Positions 1 to 8,388 are shown, counted from the stretch's first letter. The stretch is 29,404 nt of DNA from Patescibacteria group bacterium (GCA_018818235.1 JAHISE010000115.1:1-29404); one strand, 5' to 3'. Numbers and translations: made by a program. Notes: generated by a model not told the origin, from the letters alone.

Positions 1-131
1 ACACAAATAACAAATCTCAAGAGTAAAGAATGATCGAAGTTTGGGATTTTGGATTTGGAATTTTGTTGGGTTTTGGGTTTTGTGATTTGTGATTTTCTAT
101 GTAAGGATATTTTTATACCAAATTATATTGA

Positions 132-160
132 TTTAGCTATAGGTTAAATCAGTGTATAAT
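132..160 (+). promoter_or_regulatory. Promoter of the ComEC-like gene
   Basis: A perfect -10 hexamer TATAAT lies at 155-160, with a weak -35 (TTTAGC, 132-137) 17 bp upstream. The chosen start codon follows only 8 nt after the -10, so the transcript would be leaderless or nearly so. The same geometry recurs before many genes of this window. The 130 bases before it hold only a G/T-rich stretch built from GGATTT/GGTTTT-like words and no gene. Confidence 0.55.
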
Positions 161-168
161 CCCTCACT

Positions 169-996
169 TTGTCCTCACCAACCTCCCCCCACCACCTCCT
201 ACTCGCAGCAACCCTAGTTGCCCTACTCCTCTGCATACATGAACTCACACGTTTGCCTGACGGAAAACTCCACGCATACTTCCTCAATGTCGGGCAAGGC
301 GACTCGGCTCTACTGATAACCCCAACCGGAAAACAAATACTGATAGATGGTGGTCCCGATATGTCATCACTTGAACATCTGGGCAAATACATGCCATTTT
401 TTGATCGATCACTCGATCTTGTAATACTCACTCACCCACATGCAGATCATTTGACTTCACTTACCGAAGTCCTAAGGCGATATAAAATTATATCAATAAT
501 GCTGGCAGGAACAGAATCTAATGTTGGCCGATATCAATCCATGATTGATGAAATTAAAGTAAATTCAATACCGCTTATAATCCCTGACCCAACCAAAGAC
601 ATTGATATTGGTGATGGAGTTACACTTGACATCATTTGGCCTGATAATGCTCACAATAATTTAAAAAATGAGAATAATTCTTCGATTGTTCTAAGAGTTT
701 TATATAAAGATCAGTCAATCCTCCTCACTGGAGATATCGAGGAAGAGGTAGAAAATCAGATTCTTAAAAGTGGGGCTGATATCACAACAAATATTCTTAA
801 AGTCCCTCACCACGGATCTCGCACTTCATCATCAACAGGATTTTTGCTGGCAGTTAATCCGGAGCTTGCCGTAATCTCTGTAGGAAAAGAAAATGATCAT
901 GGGCATCCGAGTTTGGAAGTTGTTGAGAGATATGAGGGTCTTGGTGTTTCTGTGAGGATGACTGATGAAGAGGGTGATGTTGAGGTTGAGCGTTGA
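169..996 (+). CDS. Stand-alone ComEC/Rec2-type metallo-beta-lactamase domain protein
   Basis: A 275-residue protein with an N-terminal hydrophobic segment (about residues 9-23), then a metallo-beta-lactamase fold of the ComEC C-terminal type. Visible motifs: NVGQGDS (40-46), ILIDGG (57-62), the metal-binding HPHADH (89-94), TGD (187-189), PHHGS (213-217) and a DHGHPS motif (243-248). In competent bacteria this domain, fused to the ComEC channel, is thought to degrade the non-transported DNA strand outside the membrane. Here the channel part is absent and the gene is complete, so the product is probably a membrane-anchored or exported hydrolase that acts with a separate channel or on another substrate (inference). 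The TTG start is chosen because it precedes the membrane segment and sits just after TATAAT; no AUG gives a fuller protein. Stop is TGA. No operon partner is visible. Confidence 0.85.
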   Translation: MSSPTSPHHLLLAATLVALLLCIHELTRLPDGKLHAYFLNVGQGDSALLITPTGKQILIDGGPDMSSLEHLGKYMPFFDRSLDLVILTHPHADHLTSLTEVLRRYKIISIMLAGTESNVGRYQSMIDEIKVNSIPLIIPDPTKDIDIGDGVTLDIIWPDNAHNNLKNENNSSIVLRVLYKDQSILLTGDIEEEVENQILKSGADITTNILKVPHHGSRTSSSTGFLLAVNPELAVISVGKENDHGHPSLEVVERYEGLGVSVRMTDEEGDVEVER

Positions 997-1091
997 CCGA
1001 CCTCTGTGCTCCTCTCTCCCTTGGTCTCCCCCCGCGCATCTGGCACGCCGACCTCTCTCCTTGCGTCCCCCTCCCCCGCCCTCCCGAGTCT

Positions 1092-1144
1092 CCCTCTCCC
1101 CCTAGCCCCCTCCCCCGAGGGGGGAGGGGGCTAGGGGGAGAGGG
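1092..1144. repeat. Perfect 25-bp inverted repeat, GC-rich hairpin
   Basis: Arms 1092-1116 and 1120-1144 are perfectly complementary (built from CCCTCTCCCCCTAG and its reverse complement) around a 3-nt loop GAG. It fills much of the 235-bp gap between the first two genes. There is no T-run, so it is not a typical intrinsic terminator, though it could block transcription. A related C-rich word (CCCCTCTCC) recurs in the arms at 20.7-20.9 kb. Confidence 0.85.
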
Positions 1145-1215
1145 GCTACATGAGGAAGGGCTAGGGGTGGAGGGAAAAACCTCTCCAAATGCTAGTTTTA
1201 ACCACAAAATACACT

Positions 1216-1221
1216 TATAAT
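1216..1221 (+). promoter_or_regulatory. -10 element of the nucleotidyltransferase gene
   Basis: TATAAT ends 10 nt before the ATG at 1232, again predicting a leaderless message. I see no convincing -35 at the expected position. Confidence 0.55.
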
Positions 1222-1231
1222 CCCCATCTAA

Positions 1232-2536
1232 ATGAGGGTCCTCTTATTAATCGCAGGCCGTTCCCAGCGCTTTTGGCCACTTAGCGAAAAGACTTTATTT
1301 CCGGTATGCGGAACCAATCTTTTGGAGGTTACGACAGGACGACTCAAAGAAACAGGACTAGATGACATCACTCTTATAGGAGGCTCTCATAATCTTGAAG
1401 ATGTACACAGACAGTATCCTGAATTTCCAACAGTCGAACAAAGGGATCTGGAACTTGGGATGCGCGGCGCACTTCTGGACGCACTCCCGTCATGTGGAAA
1501 TGAATCTGTAATGATTGTTTGTGTAAATGATGTAATTGACCCTGCAGGATATAAAAGTTTGATTGAAGCTACTTCCGATTCGAACACATCAGGAGCAATC
1601 CTCGCACAAAAAGTTGAAAGATATTTCCCCGGAGGATATCTAAAACTCGAAGGTGATCAAATTCTGGAAGTTATCGAAAAGCCGGGAGAAGGAAACGAGC
1701 CAAGCGATCTTGTAAACATCGTCGCTCATATACACAAAGATGCATCGATCTTGCTGGAAACTCTCCGGGTGACCCCAAGTGGTACGGATGATGGATATGA
1801 ACAAGCACTCACTAAACTCTTCAAAGACTTTGTATACAAAGCAGTTCCTTATGAAAGTGTTTGGAATGCAGTTAAGTATCCATGGCACATGTTATCCTTA
1901 CTCGAAATTCTTCTCGGGAACATAACTGAGCAACAAATTCATCCAACAGCTAATATCCATCCAACTGCAGTAATAGATGGCCCGGTTATCATCAGTGAAG
2001 ATGTAAAAGTATTTCCTCATGCAACAATCAAATGTCCTTGTTATATAGGACCACGCAGTATTGTTGCAAACAATGCACTTGTACGTGGTTCAAGCATCAG
2101 TTCTGACTGTGTCGTTGGCTATTCAAGCGAAGTTAAATCGAGTGTGTTTGCGAGTCATGTGTGGACTCACTCAACATACATTGGTGATAGCATAATCGGA
2201 TCTAATGTTTCGTTTGGTGCTGGGAGTATCACAGGAAACCTCAGGTTAGATGAAGCCGAGATCTCATCCACTATTAAAGGAGAAGAAATAAATACGGGTT
2301 TAAATAAATTCGGAACAGTTATTGGTAATGACTGTCGTTTGGGAATCCACAGCGGAATAAATCCGGGTGTAAAAATTGGTGCAGGGAGTTTTGTAAGTAG
2401 TCATGTACTTGTAGAAAAAGATGTTCCGGAAAAAAGTTTTGTGAGAATGAGGGGGGGAGAGGTGGTCGTTGTTCCTAACCAAAAAAGTGCTCCTCGGGCA
2501 ATGGGGAGAAATGAGTTTAGGAACAAGATTGTATAA
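1232..2536 (+). CDS. Bifunctional sugar-1-phosphate nucleotidylyltransferase / left-handed beta-helix acyltransferase (GlmU-like)
   Basis: 434 residues in two parts. Residues 1-230 resemble an NTP-transferase domain: the nucleotide-binding loop is LLLIAGRSQRFWPLSEK near the N-terminus, and a likely metal-binding Asp is in VCVNDVID. The usual PKxLxPV lysine signature is shortened to EKTLFPV, so the first activity may be altered. From about residue 235, hexapeptide repeats (IHPTANIHPTAVIDGPVII and following) form a left-handed beta helix, with YIGDSIIGSNVSFGAGSI and LGIHSGINPGVKIGA, very like archaeal GlmU-type enzymes such as Sulfolobus ST0452. The likely role is UDP-GlcNAc or related nucleotide-sugar synthesis for the cell envelope. 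The exact sugar cannot be told from sequence. It ends at the edge of the repeat-rich origin region. Confidence 0.8.
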   Translation: MRVLLLIAGRSQRFWPLSEKTLFPVCGTNLLEVTTGRLKETGLDDITLIGGSHNLEDVHRQYPEFPTVEQRDLELGMRGALLDALPSCGNESVMIVCVNDVIDPAGYKSLIEATSDSNTSGAILAQKVERYFPGGYLKLEGDQILEVIEKPGEGNEPSDLVNIVAHIHKDASILLETLRVTPSGTDDGYEQALTKLFKDFVYKAVPYESVWNAVKYPWHMLSLLEILLGNITEQQIHPTANIHPTAVIDGPVIISEDVKVFPHATIKCPCYIGPRSIVANNALVRGSSISSDCVVGYSSEVKSSVFASHVWTHSTYIGDSIIGSNVSFGAGSITGNLRLDEAEISSTIKGEEINTGLNKFGTVIGNDCRLGIHSGINPGVKIGAGSFVSSHVLVEKDVPEKSFVRMRGGEVVVVPNQKSAPRAMGRNEFRNKIV

Positions 2537-2539
2537 ATT

Positions 2540-2655
2540 GGAATATTAGAATATTGGAATATTAGAATATTGGAATATTAGAATATTGGAATATTAGAAT
2601 ACTGGGTATGTCTATTTAAACGAGGCCCAATATTCCGGTACTCCAATATTCTAAT
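2540..2655. repeat. 16-bp tandem repeat (4 copies) with inverted partner
   Basis: GGAATATTAGAATATT is repeated four times at 2540-2603, the last copy with one change. A diverged inverted copy (CCAATATTCCGGTACTCC and CCAATATTCTAAT) follows at about 2625-2655, so the stretch can fold into a long AT-rich hairpin. Related pairs lie at 2943-3033, 8207-8308 and 13045-13250. Confidence 0.85.
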
Positions 2656-2659
2656 CCCT

Positions 2660-3050
2660 CCAACTTATCCACAAACAACCAACTAATCCACATTTTTAAG
2701 CATATAATCTTGATTAGTTTGTGTAAAACAACACAAATAGTTCTCCACATCCCCTGTGGATACCCGCTTTTTTGGATATTTGGATATTACAGTAAAATTA
2801 TAAAATTTTGGCTTGCATTAGCCATTTTGCGCAATATTAGTTAACAACATTAACTACTTTAGTTATCCACGAGTTTTCCACATTGGTGACACACACAATA
2901 TTTGTACTGTGAATAAGGATTTTAGAGATATTATTGGTGGCCGGAATACTGGAATATTAGAATACTGGTCTAAAGAAGCGCTCAGTTATATATTTGTTTA
3001 ACAGATCCCCAATATTCCAATACCCCAATACTCGAAATTTTCCACATACT
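2660..3050. other. oriC: Probable chromosomal replication origin (oriC) with DnaA boxes
   Basis: The non-coding stretch before dnaN carries one consensus DnaA box TTATCCACA (2665-2673) and near matches: TAATCCACA (2684-2692), TTCTCCACA (2741-2749), GTATCCACA on the minus strand (2755-2763), TTATCCACG (2863-2871), TTTTCCACA (2874-2882 and 3038-3046) and TTATTCACA on the minus strand (2908-2916). An AT-rich run from about 2768 to 2815 (TTTGGATATTTGGATATTAC and following) could be the unwinding element. Position next to dnaN fits the common bacterial arrangement. dnaA is not in the window; the gene to the left is the GlmU-like enzyme. Strand-skew analysis of the whole chromosome would settle it. 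Confidence 0.75.
2943..3033. repeat. Inverted pair of the GGAATATTGG repeat family inside the origin region
   Basis: GGAATACTGGAATATTAGAA on the left is matched by CCCCAATATTCCAATACCCC on the right, separated by about 50 bases that include AAGCGCT. It lies between the DnaA boxes at 2908 and 3038. Confidence 0.7.
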
Positions 3051-3125
3051 TCACCACAAATCATGTAGACTGGAGAACCCCTTATTACTACGACTATTTA
3101 TATTTATCTTATCTATCTTTTATCT

Positions 3126-3131
3126 TACTAT
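3126..3131 (+). promoter_or_regulatory. -10 element of dnaN
   Basis: TACTAT ends 6 nt before the ATG at 3138. The region before it is pyrimidine-rich (repeated TATCTT words) without a Shine-Dalgarno motif. Confidence 0.4.
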
Positions 3132-3137
3132 AGAGAC

Positions 3138-4319
3138 ATGAAATTTTCTTGCCAAACCAATGACCTTCTACAATCAATCCAACTTGTAAGTCGTGCAATA
3201 AGTGGACAACAAGCTCTGCCAATTCTTGGAAATATTTTAATCGAAGCAGAAGGAAAAAGATGCAAAGTAAGTGCAACCGATTTGGAGCTAAGTATTATTA
3301 CAAGTTTCGAAGCAAGCATAGAAAACGAAGGAACAATTACAGTTCCGTCAAAAGCAATTTTAAACTTTGCACAATATAATTCAGACCCAGAGGTTCTTTT
3401 GGAAACAAGCGAAGGCATACAACTTAAGTGCACATCTAAACACGCAAAGACAATGATTGCAGGAGAGGCAGCATCTGAATATCCGACAATAGCACCCGTA
3501 GAAAAAGAAGATGTATTCTCAATTGAATCACGTCCGCTTATAGAAGCTCTGCACATGGTTACATTTGCATCTGCAAAATCCACATTGCGTCCAGTTCTTT
3601 CCGGAGTTTACCTGAGGGCGGAGAAGGGAAACCTGATATTTGTGGCAACAGATAGCTACAGGCTTTCGGAATACAGGATTCCTCTAAAGAGCGGTAGCAA
3701 AGATATCTCCTGCATTATTCCTGCAAAGGTTTTAGAGGAACTCAAGAGCGTATTGGGGAAAGGTAAAGAAGATTCTAAAACCACAACAAAAGAAGAATCA
3801 GAGGATGATGACAAAAAGAAAAAAGCGGCTCCGCCACCTGCGGCAAGCGTGGAAATTACCTTAAGCAGTCAACAGATAGAGATTACAGTTGGGGAAACAA
3901 GACTCCTTTCCAGACTTATCGAAGGAAAGTTCCCGGATTACCAACAGATTATTCCAAAAGATAAAAAGACAACCATCTCTGTCCCAACAAAAGAGCTGAC
4001 TACAGTTGTAAAACGTATGCACTACTTTGCAAAAGAGATTAACAACAACCTTACATTCAGTTTTGACAAAGGGGAGATGGGCATTACAACTCCGCAGACA
4101 CAAATGGGTAGGGACGAAGCGCATCTGGAGGTTAGTGTTGATGGTGGTAGCAATAAGATTGCACTCAGCTCATCTTACCTGCTGGACTTCCTGACTCATG
4201 TTGATGGCAACAAGATCGAGATTAATATTACAGATAGCATGCATCCGGCGGTCTTTCATTTGCCTTCGGATGATAATTCGTTACATTTGATTATGCCGTT
4301 GAGGTTGCAGGAGGAGTAG
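3138..4319 (+). CDS. dnaN: DNA polymerase III beta subunit (sliding clamp)
   Basis: 393 residues, the usual clamp length plus an extra loop. It forms the dimeric ring that tethers the replicative polymerase to DNA. Family landmarks: MKFSCQTNDLLQSIQLVSRA at the start, the LPILGNILIEA stretch, the ATDSYRLSEYRIPL segment of the middle domain (170-184), SRLIEGKFPDY in the third domain and a MPLRL-type C-terminus. Residues about 208-236 are an insertion absent from ordinary clamps: a Lys/Glu/Asp-rich run followed by AAPPPAAS, probably a disordered loop in the second domain. The gene sits directly after the putative oriC, which supports both calls. The stop is followed at once by the inverted repeat of the GxxExxY element, so the next native gene was probably closer before insertion (inference). 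Confidence 0.97.
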   Translation: MKFSCQTNDLLQSIQLVSRAISGQQALPILGNILIEAEGKRCKVSATDLELSIITSFEASIENEGTITVPSKAILNFAQYNSDPEVLLETSEGIQLKCTSKHAKTMIAGEAASEYPTIAPVEKEDVFSIESRPLIEALHMVTFASAKSTLRPVLSGVYLRAEKGNLIFVATDSYRLSEYRIPLKSGSKDISCIIPAKVLEELKSVLGKGKEDSKTTTKEESEDDDKKKKAAPPPAASVEITLSSQQIEITVGETRLLSRLIEGKFPDYQQIIPKDKKTTISVPTKELTTVVKRMHYFAKEINNNLTFSFDKGEMGITTPQTQMGRDEAHLEVSVDGGSNKIALSSSYLLDFLTHVDGNKIEINITDSMHPAVFHLPSDDNSLHLIMPLRLQEE

Positions 4320-4320
4320 G

Positions 4321-4817
4321 TGTCTGAACCTTGATTATCATGATTAAAGGATTACTAGATTACAGAGAAGGGATTTTCATATTGTTATTGTAAACTCGTT
4401 TGTATTGTAAGCTTTTTGAACCAAAGTTAATCAATAAACCAACACCTAACTTATACGCTTCTAAATAATTTATTGCCTGTGCAAGATGTACATCTTCAAG
4501 GTTAATAATTGCTTTAATTTCCACCATAATCTTTTCCTCAACTAAAAAATCTACTCTGCGTGTTCCAATTGGACGATCATAGTAGGAAATCTCCATTTCT
4601 AACTCACGCTGGAATCCAAGATCTGAATTTTCTAATTCAATGGCAAGAGCACGTTGATATATAACTTCCTGGAATCCATTTCCAAGCGCTGAATGCACCT
4701 TCATGGCACATCCAATAATCTTGCCTGTAATATCCTCATGTTGCATAAAGGACCTACAAATCTACTCGTATACAATAATCCTGTCTATCTTTTAATCCTT
4801 TAATCAGGGTTCAGACA
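4321..4817. mobile_element. Putative insertion carrying a GxxExxY gene between inverted repeats
   Basis: Left end TGTCTGAACCTTGATTATCA (4321-4340) continues with TGATTAAAGGATTA. The right end reads TTTAATCCTTTAATCAGGG then TTCAGACA (to 4817), its inverted form (TGTCTGAACCCTGATTAAAGG when reversed, with a 7-nt gap). The element starts 1 bp after the dnaN stop codon. A 120-bp copy of the same ends without a gene is at 15866-15985. No transposase is present, so movement, if real, would need an outside enzyme. Confidence 0.6.
4360..4746 (-). CDS. GxxExxY family protein
   Basis: 128 residues with the family signature GNGFQEVIY (G22-E27-Y30) and a PD-(D/E)XK-like core: RRVDFLVEEKIMVEIKA. This domain is named for its conserved motif; its biochemical role is not established, although a nuclease-like fold is suggested by the D...E-I-K pattern (inference). 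It is transcribed against dnaN and mfd and lies wholly inside an inverted-repeat-bounded segment, which suggests that it travels with that segment. The ATG start places MQHEDITGKIIGCAMKVHSA at the N-terminus, the normal start of the family. Confidence 0.85.
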   Translation of the reverse strand: MQHEDITGKIIGCAMKVHSALGNGFQEVIYQRALAIELENSDLGFQRELEMEISYYDRPIGTRRVDFLVEEKIMVEIKAIINLEDVHLAQAINYLEAYKLGVGLLINFGSKSLQYKRVYNNNMKIPSL

Positions 4818-4849
4818 AAGGGGCATCCAAGAATTTCAACATTTAAACC

Positions 4850-4931
4850 TTGAATTTCCCCCTTAATCCTGCTATATTATCCCCAGAAATAAGAAAACCT
4901 GAGCTTCCGCAGTTTTTTTGACTGCGGGGCT
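4850..4931 (+). promoter_or_regulatory. mfd promoter and structured leader
   Basis: -35 TTGAAT (4850-4855), 17-bp spacer, -10 TATATT (4873-4878). The leader of about 90 nt contains a hairpin: AGCTTCCGCAGT (4902-4913) pairs with ACTGCGGGGCT (4921-4931) through one G-U pair and a bulge, with seven T residues in the loop. This is one of few genes here with a long leader; a regulatory role is possible but unproven. I see no Shine-Dalgarno motif before the ATG. Confidence 0.5.
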
Positions 4932-4976
4932 TGCTACGGTAATCATCATTTTTTTAAGTCAGTTATTTTTTAAATT

Positions 4977-7900
4977 ATGAAGCCATCTCTGCTCTTAGGA
5001 GATGACACTCACCGGGAGCTATCACAATTACTTAAGGCCAAAAGAAGGCTGGTTCTTTCCGGTGCCTCTAACGAGACTGCAAAGACACTGCTTTTAAGTC
5101 ACTTGCTTTCGTTCAATCCTCAGCCGGCACTTGTTGTAACAGGTTCTGATGAACATTGCGAAACATGGGATCACTGGCTTAGCTTCTTTGGGCAACAAAC
5201 CAACATACTTCATTCCATAGAAAATGCAGATGGAGAAATAGTGCCGGAAGCTTTGCAGATGTATTTAAAGTTTATGCAGTCAGAAGAGCAGGGAGTATTT
5301 TTGTGCTCGCGTGATACTTGGGATATCCAGTTTCCGGAATATAAAAAGTTTTCCGACAAAAAGATAGTGTTCGAAAAAGGAAAAGGAATTGATTTTACTT
5401 GCGTCGTCGAAGCATTGGTCGAGATGGGATACAGTCACGGAGAAGATTTGTATTTGCAACCGGGTGAGTACAGAAGAATAGGAGATGTTTTTGATATTTA
5501 TCCGATTCAGGAAGAGCATCCTTACAAAGTGTCACTTGATTTCGATAAAGTTGAAAAAATAATTTCAGTGGACAGAGACGATCTTACAAAAACCGAAGAT
5601 GCGGGGAAATCATTGACGGTGTTCCCGATTATTTATGAGGATACCTTGCCACTTGTTGAACAATTACCGAAAGAATCATTGCTTGTTCTGGACGATCAGG
5701 ATGACATTGAGTTGCCCCTAAAGGCCTCTGCGCTGCGGTTTACTCCATTTCCCGAGTCGAGTGATAATCACGCACACGTCAGATATCTTTCTGTTCTTAA
5801 GTTTTACACACTCTCGGATTTTTTAAATGATGTTCGCGATAAGCTGACTCAAAAATGGTCCATATTTGTTGTTACAAAAAGACAAAAAGAGCTGGAGGAG
5901 ATTTGTACGGAGGAACACATAGCGCATACGACAAAGGCTGAGAGTCGTGATGGAGCGATGACAATAATCGGAGCGGATGATGATGATCTTCTGCCACACT
6001 CACTTCAGAATCCGGATTTAAAATTCGCACTTCTTACGGATCGTGAAATTTTTTCATTAAAAAAAGCGGGGAAGCAACGCACTGTTCAAAAACTTGCACT
6101 CGACTTTATTACTTCGTTGGTTCCCGGTGATTACGTGGTACACATGGAACACGGAATAGGACTTTTTGAAGGGATGACACAGAAAGAAGTGGACGGGACA
6201 TCACGTGAGTATCTGGCATTGACCTATGCAGAAGGTGATAAACTTTTTATACCCGTTGATCAAGCCGACAAACTAAGTAAGTTCGTTTACGAAGAGGGGA
6301 GCGAACCGAAACTGACCAGACTGGGGACACAGGAATGGAAACGTGTAACGGAAAAGATGAAAAAAGAAACACAGAAGATTGCAAAAGATCTACTAGGGCT
6401 TTATGCTAAGCGTGCGAAGGCAAAAGGCCACTCATATGGTGATGATAACAAGGAGCAACAAAAATTTGACGAAGCATTCCCCTACCAAGAAACGCCGGGA
6501 CAGATAAAAGCCATATCAGATCTAAAACAGGATATGGAGGCAGAATTCCCGATGGATAGGCTGATTTGCGGAGATGTGGGATTTGGAAAAACAGAGGTTG
6601 CAATGCGCGCTGCGTTCAAAGCGGTGCAGGGAGGCAAGCAGGTTGCGTTCCTTGCTCCGATTACAATCTTAGCTGATCAACATTTGCGCTCACTCAAAAA
6701 AAGACTGGAGGGATTTAATGTAAAAGTCGACATGTTAAGCAGATTCAGATCACCAGCTCAACAAAAAGAGACACTGGAAAAATTAAGAAAGGGAGATATA
6801 GATATTGTTGTTGGAACACACAGATTATTACAGCCCGACGTTAAGTTTTTTAACTTGGGACTTGTGATAGTGGACGAAGAACAAAGATTTGGAGTTAAGC
6901 AGAAAGAAAAGTTCAAAGAGATGCGTGCAAATGTTGATGTTCTAACTTTGACTGCAACCCCGATTCCCCGCACTTTGAACTTGGGGCTCCATAAACTGCG
7001 TGACATTACAACAATCACAACTCCGCCACCGGGGAGACTTCCGATTATCACAGAAGTCAGAAAATTCTCCGATGAACTTGTACGCAATGCAATACTTGAT
7101 GAAATTAAACGCAAAGGACAAGTGTTTATGCTCCATAATCGTGTGGAAACTATCGATGCCTATGCCGACAAGCTCCGTGAACTGATTCCGGAGGCAACGT
7201 TCATAGTTGGCCATGGGCAGCTTAAGTCCGATGATCTGGAAAAGAGGATTGTTGATTTTAAAGATGGCAAATATGACGTGCTGGTAAGCTCAACAATTAT
7301 CGAAAATGGAATCGATCTGCCACGTGCCAATACTTTGATTGTAAATGGTGCGGAAAATTTCGGGCTTTCTCAACTCTACCAATTACGTGGCCGCGTAGGA
7401 CGCAGTAAACTGCAGGCATACGCGTTTTTCCTCTATCACGGACAAAAGCTCAAAGATGATGCCCGCAAGCGGCTACGCGCAATTGTGGAAGCCTGTGAGC
7501 TTGGTAGTGGGTTCCAGGTAGCCATGCGTGATCTGGAAATCAGGGGAGCCGGAGAAATTTTAGGAGCTCACCAATCAGGAACCATGATGACAGTGGGGGT
7601 CAGTCACTACATGCGAATGCTAAAGGCAGCAGTTGAAGAAATGAAGGCGGGTGGGAAGGGAAGAGCCGACGAAGATATTTCAGTTGAAATTCTTTTGCCG
7701 GTGGAAGCGATGATTCCTACCTTCTATATTCCCGATCCACAGGAAAAAATATCCGTTTACCAAAAACTTGCGGGGAGTGAGGACGAATCAATACTTAAAG
7801 AGTTCGAAGATGATCTGAATGATGAATACGGAAAGCCACCGCAACAAGTGGAGAACCTATTTGCAGTTCTAAGACTCAAGATGGCATGTCGCAGAGCCGG

Positions 7901-8159
7901 AGTAATCCGTATCAAAGAAGAATCCGGTTCCAAAAAAGATTCGACTGAAATTGTTATGACGTTATCGGAACGAGTCACCGCAAAAGAAATCATGCAACTT
8001 CTAAAAGTTAATCCGCAATGGAGGGTTAGTGGAAACAGCTTGAGGATTTATAGTGAGGAGATGATGAGGAAGAGCAAGGGGAAGGTGACGGCATGGCTCA
8101 AGAGTTTGACTGAGGAGGTGGAGGCACTGGAGAGGAGGAAGGGGAAGAAGAAATCTTAA
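4977..8159 (+). CDS. mfd: Transcription-repair coupling factor Mfd
   Basis: 1060 residues, somewhat shorter than E. coli Mfd. It releases RNA polymerase stalled at DNA damage and recruits nucleotide excision repair. The order of domains is normal: UvrB-like N-terminal part (MGYSHGEDLYLQPGEYRRIG), RNA-polymerase-binding CarD-like domain from about residue 384 (GDYVVHMEHGIGLFEGMTQ), RecG-like helicase with Walker A GDVGFGKTE (about 531-539), DEEQRFGV (about 633), TATPIPRTL (about 658), motif VI QLRGRVGRS, and a C-terminal TRCF domain beginning near VEILLPVEAMIPTFYI. All helicase motifs look intact. It is monocistronic: own promoter, and a terminator hairpin right at the stop codon. Confidence 0.97.
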   Translation: MKPSLLLGDDTHRELSQLLKAKRRLVLSGASNETAKTLLLSHLLSFNPQPALVVTGSDEHCETWDHWLSFFGQQTNILHSIENADGEIVPEALQMYLKFMQSEEQGVFLCSRDTWDIQFPEYKKFSDKKIVFEKGKGIDFTCVVEALVEMGYSHGEDLYLQPGEYRRIGDVFDIYPIQEEHPYKVSLDFDKVEKIISVDRDDLTKTEDAGKSLTVFPIIYEDTLPLVEQLPKESLLVLDDQDDIELPLKASALRFTPFPESSDNHAHVRYLSVLKFYTLSDFLNDVRDKLTQKWSIFVVTKRQKELEEICTEEHIAHTTKAESRDGAMTIIGADDDDLLPHSLQNPDLKFALLTDREIFSLKKAGKQRTVQKLALDFITSLVPGDYVVHMEHGIGLFEGMTQKEVDGTSREYLALTYAEGDKLFIPVDQADKLSKFVYEEGSEPKLTRLGTQEWKRVTEKMKKETQKIAKDLLGLYAKRAKAKGHSYGDDNKEQQKFDEAFPYQETPGQIKAISDLKQDMEAEFPMDRLICGDVGFGKTEVAMRAAFKAVQGGKQVAFLAPITILADQHLRSLKKRLEGFNVKVDMLSRFRSPAQQKETLEKLRKGDIDIVVGTHRLLQPDVKFFNLGLVIVDEEQRFGVKQKEKFKEMRANVDVLTLTATPIPRTLNLGLHKLRDITTITTPPPGRLPIITEVRKFSDELVRNAILDEIKRKGQVFMLHNRVETIDAYADKLRELIPEATFIVGHGQLKSDDLEKRIVDFKDGKYDVLVSSTIIENGIDLPRANTLIVNGAENFGLSQLYQLRGRVGRSKLQAYAFFLYHGQKLKDDARKRLRAIVEACELGSGFQVAMRDLEIRGAGEILGAHQSGTMMTVGVSHYMRMLKAAVEEMKAGGKGRADEDISVEILLPVEAMIPTFYIPDPQEKISVYQKLAGSEDESILKEFEDDLNDEYGKPPQQVENLFAVLRLKMACRRAGVIRIKEESGSKKDSTEIVMTLSERVTAKEIMQLLKVNPQWRVSGNSLRIYSEEMMRKSKGKVTAWLKSLTEEVEALERRKGKKKS

Positions 8160-8193
8160 AACTAGCGCGGGGATACTTCCCTGCGATAGTTTT
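8158..8193 (+). terminator. Intrinsic terminator of mfd
   Basis: Arms 8158-8173 and 8178-8193 pair over 16 positions with one G-U pair and one mismatch around loop TACT, ending in TTTT. The stem begins within the stop codon. The T-run is short, but the stem is GC-rich and well placed. Confidence 0.6.
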
Positions 8194-8206
8194 AATCATA
8201 TAATTA

Positions 8207-8308
8207 AGAATACTGGAATACTGGTTTATTGGGGCTCAGCACGTCAATCGCGACTGACATGCCTCGCTATTAGAGAATTACCCGATATTCCAGTATTCCA
8301 ATACCCGA
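8207..8308. repeat. GGAATACTGG inverted repeat with a nested palindrome
   Basis: GAATACTGGAATACTGG (left) pairs with CCAGTATTCCAATACCCG (right, to about 8308). Between them lies a near-palindrome around 8237-8262, GCACGTCA...TGACATGC with centre ATCGCGAC, similar to the GCCACGTC/GACGTGGC palindromes at 20.7-21.0 kb. Confidence 0.7.
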
Positions 8309-8359
8309 TTTAAGTCTTTATCTACAGTTGAAACGACGATAGCGCCAAGGTCATTATTA

Positions 8360-8368
8360 TGGTATAAT
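8360..8368 (+). promoter_or_regulatory. Extended -10 promoter of the 8389 operon
   Basis: TGGTATAAT is a TGnTATAAT extended -10, 20 nt before the ATG at 8389. No -35 is needed for this type and none is obvious. Confidence 0.6.
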
Positions 8369-8388
8369 AGTAACGAAAACAAACACAT

